Assembly: GCA_013350335.1 (NCBI GenBank)
Contig: CM023541.1
Span: 62,561,413 to 62,625,412 of the forward strand
DNA length: 64,000 bases
Direction: 5' to 3'
Source: Chimonanthus salicifolius
Lineage: Eukaryota; Streptophyta; Magnoliopsida; Laurales; Calycanthaceae
Each line of letters begins with the position of its first letter. Positions within the stretch are counted from its first letter, which is position 1. Shown in pieces: positions 26,016 to 37,564 of this stretch. The notes under the pieces were generated by a model. It searched no databases. It was given only the letters and a program-made list of their open reading frames with translations, and was not told where the DNA came from. A program made the translations under genes and the position numbers.

Positions 26016-26275
26016 TTAATTATTTAAAAGACAATTTTGATTATTTGTCTTATTTTGTTATAATTATTAATAATTAAATATGTACAAATTATTAATTACA
26101 CTCGTGCATCAAACAAAACCAGGAAAAAAATATTTTCTTGGGTTTTGACAATTATTTGCTCTTTAGATAAAATAAAAATCCATCCATTCATCTATGATAA
26201 CATTTTGTAGATCTGTCGGATCATTCAGAAGCAGAAGGAAACTAGTAGTGCATTCTGAGTTGGAGGGTCCAAAAT

Positions 26276-26791
26276 TAGGGGTGACACTTGGGTTGGGTTT
26301 TGGCCCAACCCGACTGACCCGATCCGAAAATAGTGTAGGCTGGGTTATAGAAATTGTAAACTCAGGTTGGGTTGGGTTAGGAAAAAAAAAACCCGACTGA
26401 AATTCGGGTCGGGTTGGGCTGAAGAATTTAAATTTCAACCCGACCCGACCCGACCCGAAAAAGCCCGACCTGAATTCATAACTTAAATAAAACCCTACGC
26501 CCCTTCCACTTCCGTTTCCCCTCTTTTAAAAATTGATATCTACTTCTTCCGCTTCCTCTTCCTCTTCCTCTTCCCCTCTTTCAAAAATCGGGCTAACTCA
26601 GGCTAAATCAGGCTAACTCGGGTCGGGTCGGGTCAACTCTCGAGTTGAGAGTATTAGCAATTCGGGTCGGGTTGGGTTGACATACTCGGGTTTGCAATTT
26701 CGGTCGGGTCGAGTTGGGTTCAAAATTTTTTGACATGGGTTAGGGCTGGGTTTGTCAAAACCCGGCCCGCCCGACCCGAATTTCAGCCCTA
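26276..26791. mobile_element. hAT-type MITE
   Basis: The 516-bp insertion begins TAGGGGTGACAC and ends, read inward, TAGGGCTGAAAT. It is flanked by the 8-bp duplication TCCAAAAT (26268-26275 and 26792-26799). TAGGG-type termini and 8-bp sites are hAT hallmarks. The interior is rich in GGGTCGGGTTGGG-like tracts on both strands. The duplicated segment at 53405-53412 keeps a single uninterrupted TCCAAAAT, a natural empty site. The insertion therefore postdates the duplication. Confidence 0.93.
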
Positions 26792-26799
26792 TCCAAAAT

Positions 26800-27780
26800 T
26801 AACACCCAATCAATTTCGACCATGCAATTTTGCTTGTAGAAGGCTGCGTCAAAGTTAATGCACTAAGTGGGTTTTGAACGAGGTTCGGGTGCCTAGAACT
26901 TAATTTGAAGTATAGTTTAAAAACTTCAAAATTTTATTAAAAAAGTTCAGGTAAAATTTTCAATTAGACTCGAAACAATTCAATAAAACTCAGTTGTTTT
27001 ATTCAACTCAAAATTTTATCATATCGAGTCAAATTAACTCAGGCCGACTTGCTCGAGTTTTTTTTGAGTTTTGAAAACTATGATTTTGAAAGCAATGAGA
27101 GCATTTTCTAACAGAAAATTTGTTTATCTGCACTGGTGATGCGTGAATAATTTTGCTCGGTGTAATGCGCACCACATCAATGTGTGCAAAATCATTCATC
27201 TCCCTTCATTCAATACTTGTTGTAGTATGCCCATTGTCATAACTACTATTCTTAGAATATTAACAGCAATTGGTGATATGGGAATATTTTTAAATTCTTA
27301 GGGTTTTATCAAAAAATAATGGAAAAAATTTACAATATTTTTGAAAATAATAGAAATATAATAAATAAACATATTAATAAAAATAAATCATCGTGAATAT
27401 TGATAAATATTGGGAATTTACCTAGTGCCGACCAATATGCATTATTGATGCAAGAATGATATTTTATAGATAAAAACGTGATAAATTTGAAAATATCGCT
27501 AATATTTATGCATTGAATATGAGTGTACTGACTAGAGTGTTGGATTTTGCATGAAAGTACATGCCATATAAATTTGATTTGATTTGATGATTATAACTAA
27601 TAAATCATCGTGAATATTTTAAACATTAGTTCCATCCATTTGGAATCGTTTTTATTTAGTTCTACTATTCTATTTTAACCTAAAAGCCAATCTTCTATTC
27701 GCTGTTGGAGGGAACGTTAATAGTTTAGTTGTAGAGAGATGCTATTTCATGTTAAAATGCAACACATATATAATCAAATT
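26800..27780. other. Duplicated non-coding interval
   Basis: Matches about 53413-54388. No coding exon or structured RNA is visible. Confidence 0.5.
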
Positions 27781-27781
27781 A

Positions 27782-28210
27782 CAGTAAACTCTATATTGTA
27801 TTCCTCTATAAAATTATAAACGGTCTAAAATAATATCGACAATTGGTCCCGACCTCAAGTCCATACAAAATGTAATAAATCTCTAACTCGGTACTTAATA
27901 CATCCAGAATAAAAAATTATACCCTAACCATTTTGTAAAGTAATATTCCATATATTCATAATACAAAATTACTACAAAAGTAAGAAAGTAATCTAAGATA
28001 AACTTCTGGATAAGCTTCCTCTTATTTAGGATGGTGCAGGCACCATATTCTCAATGAATGAGAAAGAAAAGCCAAAAGGACATTTTAATGATAGGTGAGT
28101 TTTAAGGAGATTTTTAAAAAGGAATACTGTTAGACCCTCTAATTTAATAACCTCTATAATGTAATATATGTACTATGATCCAAGCATATTACATTATAAA
28201 GGTTTTACTG
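27782..28210. mobile_element. Emigrant-like (pogo/Tc1-mariner) MITE, copy 1
   Basis: The left end CAGTAAACTCTATATTG and the right end, read inward, CAGTAAAACCTTTATAATG match the CAGTAAAACCTCTATAAA termini known for Emigrant-type elements. TA dinucleotides flank it at 27780-27781 and 28211-28212. A GGTCCCGACC motif lies inside, as in that family. It is 429 bp with no coding capacity. The same element at the same place in copy 2 shows that it predates the duplication. Confidence 0.8.
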
Positions 28211-28337
28211 TATTATACAAACATGGATATGAATTCGTCCGTTGCAGATATGAATGATGCGTTTCATTTTCACATGGAGAATGTTGAAGATTACAAATCT
28301 AACATTTGATGTCGAAGCGATGTTGCAAATATAGATC

Positions 28338-28510
28338 AAGTTTCATCTTGAAAGTTCAAATAAGAGAGTGATTGGTGCACCAACATTTTTATCTTTGGTT
28401 AACTAAATTTACGTACAATAAAGTTTCATCTTGAAAGTTCAAACAAGACAGTGATTGATGCGCCAATATTTTTATCTTTGGTGCAACAAATTTACGTGCA
28501 ATATATATTT
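28338..28510. repeat. 83-bp tandem repeat, two diverged copies
   Basis: AAGTTTCATCTTGAAAGTTC begins at 28338 and again at 28421, followed in each unit by a TGGTGCACCAA-like palindrome or its variant. The equivalent repeat exists in copy 2 near 54950-55110. Confidence 0.8.
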
Positions 28511-29275
28511 TGCCAAACAAATGAAAAAAGGACAAGAAAAGAGATTAAAGAAAGTTTAGAAAAAATAAATATTTTATATAAATTTGATGCACCAATCACT
28601 TCCCTTCAAGTAATCATGTTTTTCTTTACAATATACATAATAGACACATGCAATTCTCAACATAAATGCACTCTCTCACGCCTAGCATGCTTCACAGCTA
28701 CTAGGTGAAATCCAAGCAATAAATTAGAGCATGCTTCACATCTACTAATAAGTGGAATCCAAACAATAAATTGGAGAAGACCCTACATGGGTTTTGATGG
28801 TCGGGAATGAATCTACTGGGCAGGGGTAAAACTTTGCTCGAGTTTTAGCTCAACCTACTTGTCTGAACTCGAAAAATCATTAGAACTATGTTAGACATTC
28901 AATCTACAAGTTGGATTGGATTGAGGAGAAAAAAATTCAAATTGGGCTAAAACCAGCTCTTAAAATACAATCCAACCCAACTTGAATCCATCTCAATATA
29001 CTATTATTTTCATCAACATTACGTGAATTCTAATAATTAAGTTATTATAATCAAATTGTTGATGGAAAAGATTGGTTTTCCTTTACTTCAGGATGATACA
29101 GGTGAAAAATATAGGGAAAGCATTGGTCGGGGCAAGTGAGGTCGAGTTATTGAGCTACATTAAAGCCAAGCTAGGTCATGATGATTGGGTTATAAAGCCA
29201 AGCTACGTCAAATTAAGCTCAACCATGTTGACTATATATGCCGCTTAGATCAGGCTGAGTTTAGCAAAACCTGAC

Positions 29276-29413
29276 CCGTCCCCACCTGCCCAAGTTTCAC
29301 CCCTTCCATTAAACCCTCCAACAAAATTCATCATCATCATCATCCCGTCCCCACCTGCCCAAGTTTCACCCCTTCCATTAACCCTCCAACAAAATTCATC
29401 ATCATCGACATCA
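29276..29413. repeat. 69-bp tandem repeat, two copies (copy 1)
   Basis: CCGTCCCCACCTGCCCAAG begins at 29276 and 29345, each followed by an ATCATC tract. The same two-unit array is at 55882-56019 in copy 2, also with a 69-bp period. Confidence 0.9.
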
Positions 29414-32400
29414 ATTGCCAAAGGCCCTTTGAATTTGACAAAAATAGGGACGTAGGGCGAACACGTGACCTATCAGAATAAATCAATTGTTTCCTGGATG
29501 ATTCCGCCATCCCAAGAAATGGAAGAACTTTAAGAAGAATTCTTGCTTGAAGTCTCCACTAAATATTTTGACAGTAACAAAACCTGGCTCCATTAGTCAT
29601 ATCATTGCAAGCCGCTGAATCGAAAACAACAACTATATGTCCTCAACATTAAAACACTAAAAGTTCACAACCATCATCTCAGATTTGGATAGTTGTGTGA
29701 AGAATTTTTGTAAGGCTGTTCACAACCTTACTTTATGTTGGTGGAGAAATAAGTAAATGGACAAGCAATAATCCAAGGTAATTGAGGGGGAAAACTAGTG
29801 TTTTTTATAACAAGAAAAACCATATACATTTCCACTACACGGTGAAGACAAGTAAACAAAAGAACAAGCTCAGTCCCTTGTGATCCTAACAAGTCCTTGA
29901 ATCCAGGGCTCAAGGGTTTTGAGAGGGTAGGTTCATTCTACCAGCTCGAGGTCCAAACAGATTCCTGATTATGGAAATGATAGTCTACAAAGGCATTTAC
30001 AGGCTTTTGTGTGTCTGCAGTTCCATCCGTGGGAGTCGAGAAATCCTCTAGTCAAGTAAAAAATAAAGCTCATAATCAACCATGACTAAGGTCTTAGATA
30101 AGTGACATGTCTCTTACAGTTCAACATGAATGGATGCATTGTGGAGAAACAAACAAAAAAAAAATTAAGTCAATTTACAACTAAGGCTGTAATCCGACAC
30201 TTGCCCTTTCTTGTTCCAATGTGACATTCGATAAATTTGTCAAGAGATGCTTGCCGCTTTACACATGATGCTTCTCATACAGTCTGGGAACAGAAGCAGG
30301 CACACTAAATGAACTTGAGCTGTACAGCAGTGCCTTGCAGATTCGTTTACCACTCTTCCCGGTAGTCTGGGTTCTCTTCCAAGATAACAAAGCCCTCAAG
30401 TACAGGTGAAACAGGAATGTACCTATTCAATCAGACAAATATGATTTATTACACAGGGATTTATAACCCATAGCTACTGCATTAAACGAATTGTGAAAAT
30501 GTCAATGACGTATGCTTACTTTTCTGTGGCTAATTCAGCACGGTCACCTACTGCAAGCAGAACAGAAGTTGAATGTGTTTAAAAGCCAGTGATTGTCTTC
30601 GGACGACCTGCCTGACCAACTACATCCACAGGCTTCACCCACTCAAACAGGCACAGTTAGAGGCTTTAGATTCTCGTCCACAGTCAACAACATTCTTGGC
30701 TGCAAAGGGGTATGAAACACATCAGGTAAATCGAGATTTAGAATTTAAAAAATGAGGTCAGAGACCACGGAAAAAGAAGACCTGCATTGCAAGAACCAGA
30801 AAGTACAGGACATAATGATATCTCCCCAAGATGATGGATTTCATGTCCAGACATGCATGCAACATGGTTACGATGCCAGCAAGTGCCGTCCTGGAGAAAG
30901 ATGGAAGATTAAAGGTGTGATAAAATCTAACTGGAAGTAAAAGCTGAACGGGAAAAATCAATTGAACATCTTCACTAACGGTGACAGAAGGAATCGGTCA
31001 GAGTAGTATGGAGCCAGAGTCAGCAACCCCTTTCCTAAATGTACAAGACCTTGAGCAATCCGCACCTGCACATAACAATACCCCATTGTTATGGATTTAG
31101 TATCAAGGTTGAACAAATAGTTTCTAGAGACATAATAAGTACAGGAAATTACACTGAAGAGAAGGCTGGCTTCTTTGTAGTAGTAACTAGAAAGATTTCG
31201 AAGCATGCCAGCTATCCGAGCATTATTAGTGCCAGCACCTATTAAGCCTAAGGATATGATGGCAGACTGCAGAACCCAAAGAGAAAAAAAATATATAATT
31301 ACTATTTTTTTTGGAAAGATGAAATAAAAATTAATGCTGCTAATTGTGGAGCTAAAGAGAAGAATAGCTTCTGTTTTATCTGGAAAACAACATACCATTG
31401 CTACTTCAGAATCAGTGTCATGGCTAAGTCTGCTCAATGTATCCATGACATTGACCTAACAAACCACATCAACTACACAATGTTAGAACTCAGAAGTTAT
31501 TTAGGATCACTAATAACAGAAATTACTCGAGCTTCCATTTAGATACATCACCTTTGGGCTGGAAATGCAGAGAAGACCAAGAGCCAGAGGCACTGCTCAC
31601 CGGATATTCTGCTCTCCACACTGTAATAGATGCTCTAGTGAACGAATTGCCATTTCAACACCCAGCTCTTCAGCCATGGCCACAAGGGCAATTCCAATGA
31701 CAGCAGGCCCCTGACGAGTCTCACCTTTCTCGAGATGTTGTGCACAGCATCCAAGAAGATTCTGAACCTGCATAGAAACACGAAGGACCGCTAACAACTT
31801 CTCTAGTTATGTTATCCAGGGGGAATGGTAGAAATAAAGATTAATACCTTCAGAACATCTCCTGTTCCAGCATAAGCAAGAGATAGGAGGGTCATATCAC
31901 AGTATTTGCGAATTTTCTCGTTGAATGTCTTTGAGACTTCTGCTGTAGCTTCAACACTTTCCTGTAGCACAATGAGAACCACAGAATCTTTGGGGGAAAA
32001 AAGTATTGAAGTATAGACATTGGTATGTGCCGGAGAGAGAGACAGAGAGAAGAAGAAGAAGAAAAAGAAATTTTGGATAAATAAATGAAAGCTACAGAAG
32101 TCATAGTGAAATTTGAAAGCAAGAAGCGTCATTTAATGAGATACACACTTTACGGATGAAGGTTCATAACCAGCCAACTGGAGGTGCACATGGACCACTG
32201 ATGGTGGAAAGTGATGCAACCTCCCAAAAAATAGTTATGGTACCCATCATACAACCAAAGGCAACTCAAGTGCATGCTCAGAAGAGCACCAACTAAAATT
32301 TTACCTGCTTTTCAAGATAAAGAAGGCCAAGGGCCAGCGGAAGAAACCGAGTGAGACTCTCACCCAGTTCAGTCTCAATACGGTCCATAACGAAAAGATA

Positions 32401-33086
32401 ATTGATTGGGCAACTTCTTCAGTTGCAAGATCCCTCAAAGACCAACCCCAGTGAGATGGCAGTAAAGGCAATGACTTCAAGTGGAGCTGTAGGGTCACCC
32501 AAAATAGGGGTCAAAAGCCTACGAATCTACAAAAAAGATATAGCATATAGACGTCAGCAAACATGAAACCCACAACAAAAGAAGATGCCTCTGAAAAAAA
32601 ATCGCACCTCTAGAAAAAAATAACCAATGAAGAACAATACAGAGTAAATAAGTATTTGGCATTTTCACCTGCTCATTCTGAGATCCTGCATATGCAAGGC
32701 CAAGGCCCATTATTGCCCCTATTCGAATGCTAGAATCTTCTTTGTTAATATAGTCGCCTAGAAGAGCCAGGGCCTAAACAAAAGAATTCGGTAAACACCC
32801 ACAAAATATTTAGAGTAAATAAAAAATTTAATATGTATCATCATCTTGGCCTGAAAAAAAATGTGCAAGTGACCTTAAGGCAGCCCATACTGGTTTATAT
32901 TTAGGACTCATAAAGCATATTAGATGTCAGATAATACCAAAGAAAAAGGGAAAAAAAACTTTATGATCCGACCATTGTTAAAGATGAATAAGTAGCTGCA
33001 ATTGTGCTTGATGACAGTTACCCACTAGGATGAAGAAAATCATCCAATTGGGACCATCAGAGGATGCTCCATCCCATGGTAAGTAC

Positions 33087-33322
33087 TGTTAGCTTTGAGA
33101 ACAATTAATTGGGAGAATTCAGTTTATTAATGAGGAAAAACATGGCTTATATAGCCTTTACAAAGTTGAAATAACAAAAAGATAAGCTTAAAATAACCAT
33201 GACTAACAAACCCTGACTTCATGGGATTCTCCTAAAGAAATGTTCAAACACTAACTAATTCCATAAACTTAGGGTTTATTTAACTAAAACAAATAACAAA
33301 CTACTAATTTAATATCTTCACA
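33087..33322 (-). repeat. Copia 3' LTR
   Basis: Begins TGTTAGC and ends CTTCACA as read on the plus strand. The outer flank is AGTAC and the inner flank is the polypurine tract of the minus-strand element. Confidence 0.93.
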
Positions 33323-33352
33323 TCCTCCCTTAAATTGAATGCGATTAAGTAT

Positions 33353-34132
33353 TCAGTTTACACACGAACTCGAACAAACTCCAAGTAGATTGCGCATCTT
33401 CAAGAATGCTTCCAGTTTCAATGGTTTTGTAAGAATATCAGCTATCTGCTCCTGACTTTGACAATGAATCAGCGTCACCACTCCCTCTTTAGTAAGATCA
33501 CGAAGAAAATGAAATCGAATATCTATGTGCTTGCTCCTCCCATGCATCACAGGATTCTTGGACAACTTAATAGCTGAGCTATTATCACAAAAAAATTGAG
33601 TAGCCTCATGTTGTGAGCAACATAATTCTTCAAGTAATCTCCTCATCCAAACAGCCTGACATGCACAAGAAGCTGCGGCTATAAACTCAGCTTCAGTTGT
33701 TGATAGAGTGACCACAGGTTGCTTTCTTGATGACCAAGCCACAGCTGCTGAACTGAGCATAAATGCATATCCTGAAGTACTCTTTCGATCCTCCAAGTCT
33801 CCACCATAGTCACTGTCACTAAATCCCACCAAATTTGCTTCTGAACTTCTCTTATATAACAATCCAAAATCGACAGTGCCCTTTAGATAAGGCAGAATTC
33901 TTTTTGCTGCTTGGAAATGTAGCTCTGTAGGTGACTCCATAAACCTGCTAATGAGACTCACTACAAACATCAGATCAGGTCGTGTGGCTGTTAAGTACAT
34001 CAAACTTCCCACAATCTGTTTGAAGTGAGTGCTATCAACTTTTATCCCATCAATGTCTTTAGTGAGCTTAGTTCCTGGCACAATCGGATTTAGAACAGAA
34101 TTGCAGTTGCTCATTTGAAATCTTTCAAGCAC
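33353..34132 (-). pseudogene. Copia RT C-terminus and RNase H
   Basis: The frame reads through GSLMYLTATRPDLMFVVSLI, GFSDSDYGGDLEDRKSTSGY, VTLSTTEAEFIAAA and ADILTKPL. These are the diagnostic motifs of the Copia RNase H end, intact over 259 codons. The start codon is arbitrary, since this is the interior of a polyprotein. Confidence 0.93.
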
Positions 34133-34610
34133 TTCCTGAGCATACTTCTTTTGCCCAACAAAAATCCACTAGCTGTTTGCTTAACTTCAATGCCTAGGAA
34201 ATAGTGCATCTTCCCTAGATCTGTCATCTCAAACTCAACCATCATAGACTTCTTAAATTTATCAAACATTGCCTCATCATTTCCCACATTGCCTCATCAT
34301 TTCCCATATATATAAGATCATCCACATAAAGACATACTATCAAGATTTTACCTCCTTTACCATGTTTGATGAACAAAGTGTGTTCATATAGGACACTTCT
34401 TGAAACCCACCTTTGAGAAGTAGGATTCTATACGACTGTACCAAGCTCTAGGAGCTTGTTTCAGTCCATATAACGCCCTTTTAATCTGTAAACATTTTGC
34501 TCTTCTCCCTTCTGTTCATAGCCTGGAGTTTGATCCAGAAAAACCTGCTCATTCAGTTCTCCATGCAAGAAAGTCGATTTCTCATCGAGTTGGTAGATAG
34601 ACCAGTTGTT

Positions 34611-35075
34611 CTAAGCTACCAAGGATATCACCAACCGAATTGTATCATGCCTTGTTACAGGTGCAAAAACTTCAGCATAGTCTACTCCATACTTTTGTGT
34701 GTATCCCTTAGCCACTAATCTGGCTTTGTACTTGTCTTTCTCTCCATTTTCTTTGAGCTTTGTCTTATATATCCACTTAACTCCAATGGTCTTCTCTCCT
34801 GCTGGTAGCTTAGTAAGTTCCCAAGTATTGTTTTTCTCAATTGCTTCGACTTCCGAGTCCATGGCCTTCTTCCATTTTGATTTTCTCACAGCATCATTAA
34901 AGGTGATTGGATCACTGTCAGCAAACAAGGCTAGTTGAGCAGTATTTTCATCATCAGATAACTCATCACCACTCACATAATCTGTCAACCATGCTGGAGT
35001 TCTCCTTGATCTTGGCTTCTCTGGTTCTGTGCTCGTTTGAGTTGTCTTCAGATGACTCATTTTCTGATGAATCAT
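34611..35075 (-). pseudogene. Copia reverse transcriptase, N-terminal part
   Basis: Carries NTWELTKLPAGEKTIGVKWI, YKARLVAKGYTQKYGVDY and EVFAPVTRHDTIR, the conserved opening of Copia RT. The frame breaks after VISLVA. The middle of RT, around 34150-34600, is in several frames. Confidence 0.9.
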
Positions 35076-35449
35076 TCTCTGATGCTTCTAAAATGGTGTC
35101 TTCAGCTAAGCTTTCCTTAGTAGCTTCAAGATCCACAACAATCTCTTCTTCTCATTCATTTGTCCAATCCCAACATTTGTCTTCATCAAAGACCACATCT
35201 CGACTAATTATGATCTTTTTGGTGACTGGATTATACAACCTTATAAGCCTTGGACTCATTACTGATTCCAAGCACGACAAACTGTACACTCTTGTCATCA
35301 AGTTTGCTCAGATTATCATTCACATGAGCATATGCTAAACAACCAAACACTTTGAAATGCTTAACTCCTGGTTTGTTCCCACTTCAAGCCTCTTCTGGAG
35401 TAACATCCTTCACAGCAAATGTTGGACATCTGTTTAGAATGTGAGTACT

Positions 35450-35920
35450 CTAATTCACAGCCTCAGGCCAAAATGTCTTTGGCACCTTCTTTCTTGCAAG
35501 CATGCAGCGTACCATATTCATAATGGTGCGATTTTTCCTTTCTGAAATACCGTTTTGCTGAAGTGTATAAGCTGTAGTTAATTGTCTACGTATGCCATTC
35601 TCTTCACAAAAATTGATGAATTCATGTGAAGTGAACTCTCCTCCACGATCAGAGCGAAATGCTTTGATAAGCACCCCAGTTTCTTTCTCAACAATAACTT
35701 TAAACTTCTTAAAAATGATTATTGCTTCAGACTTCTCAGATAAGAAATACACCCAAGTTTTTCTACTAAAATCATCAGTAAATGTTATGAAGTACCTCTT
35801 ACTGCTGTTGGAGATGGGATTAATAGGTCCACAAATGTCGGAGTGAACCAACTGAAGTATGTGTGAGGACTTCCAAGTGCTCTTCTGAGGAAATGATTCA
35901 CGATGTTGCTTCCCAATCAT
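35450..35920 (-). pseudogene. Copia integrase core, open but isolated
   Basis: The 156-codon frame contains HSDICGPI, FITFTDDFSRKTWVYFL, SDRGGEFTSHEF and NGISERKNRTI. These carry the D, D and E residues of the integrase core. It is cut off from the upstream zinc-binding part and from RT by frameshifts. Confidence 0.9.
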
Positions 35921-36092
35921 ACATTCTTCACAGGCCTTTGTGAGAGCTTGCAGCTAGTCCAATCACCATGTGCTTCTGTTGCAAGGTTTTTAAGCCAATG
36001 AAGCTCAAATGTCCATACCTATAGTGCCACAGCCAGCTATCATCTTGGGTGGTTGATTTAAGGTATTTTTTATTGTCACATGAGAACTTTGT

Positions 36093-36481
36093 TTACAGTG
36101 GAAACATACGATTCGATGCCATCTCAACTTGTATAATTAGACCCTTCTCAGGATGATGAATCTGACAGGTATTCTTTTGAATGAGAACATCAAATCCGTT
36201 TTCTTGCAGTTGACCAAGACTAATGAGATTGCTCTTCAACTCCGGTACATAGAACACCCCAGATAGACATTGCACAGTTCCATTCACTTCAATCATGATG
36301 TCTCCTTCCCTTTGACACATAAACTGGAATTGTTCCCCAATTTTACTCTTTCTCTGAATGTTTCATCAAGTTTGGAGAATAGTCTATTGTCTCCACTCAT
36401 ATGGTTACTACAACCAGAGTCAATATACCATAAGTTGTTGGAGTGATCTTCTTTTACATCCACATAAGCCATCAGCAACAT
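36093..36481 (-). pseudogene. Copia protease region, broken
   Basis: WYIDSGCSNHMSGD carries the aspartic protease D-S-G motif. It is followed in another frame by GVFYVPELKSNLISLGQL, the usual sequence after the protease core. A frameshift near 36300 separates them. Confidence 0.85.
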
Positions 36482-37285
36482 TTCTTCTTCAGCCTCAGTG
36501 AAATTTGCCTTGGTATCCTTCTCCTTCTAAGGGCATTCATATGAAAAATGCCCCAACTCATGACAATTATAGCACTCAACAGTGGACTTGTCAAATGATC
36601 CTTGTCTCCCTCTTCCTCTTCCACGTCCTCTATATCCTCCTCGGCCTCTTCCTCCATGACATGGCCAATGATTCTTTGCTCATGCACAAGCAGACTGCTT
36701 TGCAATTCATCATATCGAAAGATCATCTACATCATTTGATTCCTCAATGGAGCAAACCACATAATCATACTTAGGTGTCATCGATCTCAGAATCTTCTCA
36801 ATGACCACCACATCTCCCATCTTTTCTCCATGGATTCGCATCTTGTTGGCTATTGTCAATGTTCTTGCAAAATAGTCATTGACAGATTCTCCCACCTTCA
36901 TGTGAAGCATCTCAAACTCTTTACGAAGAGCCTGCAACTGTGCATGCTTAACCCGAGCTGTGCCTTGATACTTCATCTTCATCGAATCCCAAATGTCTTT
37001 TGATGTATCCTTCTTCAAGATATTCTCCAGTATGGCTCGATCTATGGCTTGAAACAGGTAATTCTTCGTCTTCAAGTCTTTCAACGTCTGTTCTTCTAAG
37101 AGTTTGAGTTGAGCCGCAGTTTAAGACAGTTCCTTCAGGATATTACGTGATCCCACTCTCGACTAGACTCCAGTACTCCTTAGACCTCAAGAAATTCTCC
37201 ATCAGCATACTCCAATAATCATAATGATCATCAAATCGTGGAATTGTAGGTTGCAAGAAGCTACTGCCCTCTGCTGCCATTGATA
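36472..37285 (-). pseudogene. Copia gag (UBN2 domain and zinc knuckle), broken
   Basis: Starts at about 37280 (MAAEGSSFLQP). FDDHYDYWSMLMENFL follows, then an in-frame stop and a frameshift. The long frame 36710-37084 has KDIWDSMKMKYQG and NDYFARTLTIANKMR, typical of the UBN2-type gag of plant Copia elements. A CCHC knuckle, CYNCHELGHFSYEC, lies near 36540-36580. Several frameshifts separate the parts, so no Gag can be made from this copy. Confidence 0.85.
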
Positions 37286-37354
37286 CTTGTTGCTGCCAGT
37301 TAGAAGACTGCGACTTCTTTGTTGGTCAGGCCCCGGTGATGGCTCTGATACAGA

Positions 37355-37564
37355 TCTTAGCTTCGAGAACAATTAATTGGGATTATTCAGTTTATTAATG
37401 AGGAAAAACATGGCTTATATAGCCTTTACAAAAAATAACCATGACTAACAAAACCTGACTTCATGGGATTCTCCTAAAGAAATGTTCAAACACTAACTAA
37501 TTCCATAAACTTAGGGTTTATTCAACTAAAACAAATAACAAACTACTAATTTAATATCTTCACA
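37355..37564 (-). repeat. Copia 5' LTR
   Basis: Aligns to 33087-33322 with a 26-bp deletion and about six substitutions. One of them changes the terminal TG to TC. Confidence 0.92.

Larger units (their letters stand above)
33087..37564 (-). mobile_element. Copia LTR retrotransposon, degraded
   Basis: A 4478-bp element with LTRs at 33087-33322 (3' LTR, 236 bp) and 37355-37564 (5' LTR, 210 bp, lacking 26 bp). The target duplication AGTAC is at 33082-33086 and 37565-37569. A tRNA-Met-type primer site (TATCAGAGCCATCACCGGGG on the minus strand) adjoins the 5' LTR. A purine tract (TTTAAGGGAGGA) adjoins the 3' LTR. The domain order gag, protease, integrase, RT, RNase H is Copia-type. The LTRs differ at about six aligned bases. 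It lies in the RPN1 pseudogene intron matching 59430-59885, in the same orientation as the pseudogene. Confidence 0.97.

Noticed and set aside
26163..26438. Short open frames in both strands of a GGGTCGGG-rich stretch
   Set aside because: They lie within or across the hAT MITE and reflect its low-complexity tracts.
29728..29913. Minus-strand frame repeated at 56326-56607 as a separate gene downstream of RPN1
   Set aside because: The frame is not conserved between the two copies (indels and a 42-bp duplication), and no motif is recognised.
30752..31245. Plus-strand open frames repeated at 57400-57893
   Set aside because: They are antisense to RPN1 exons and introns and conserved only because of the duplication.
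34497..36774. Plus-strand open frames across the Copia element
   Set aside because: All are antisense shadows of gag/pol frames on the minus strand.
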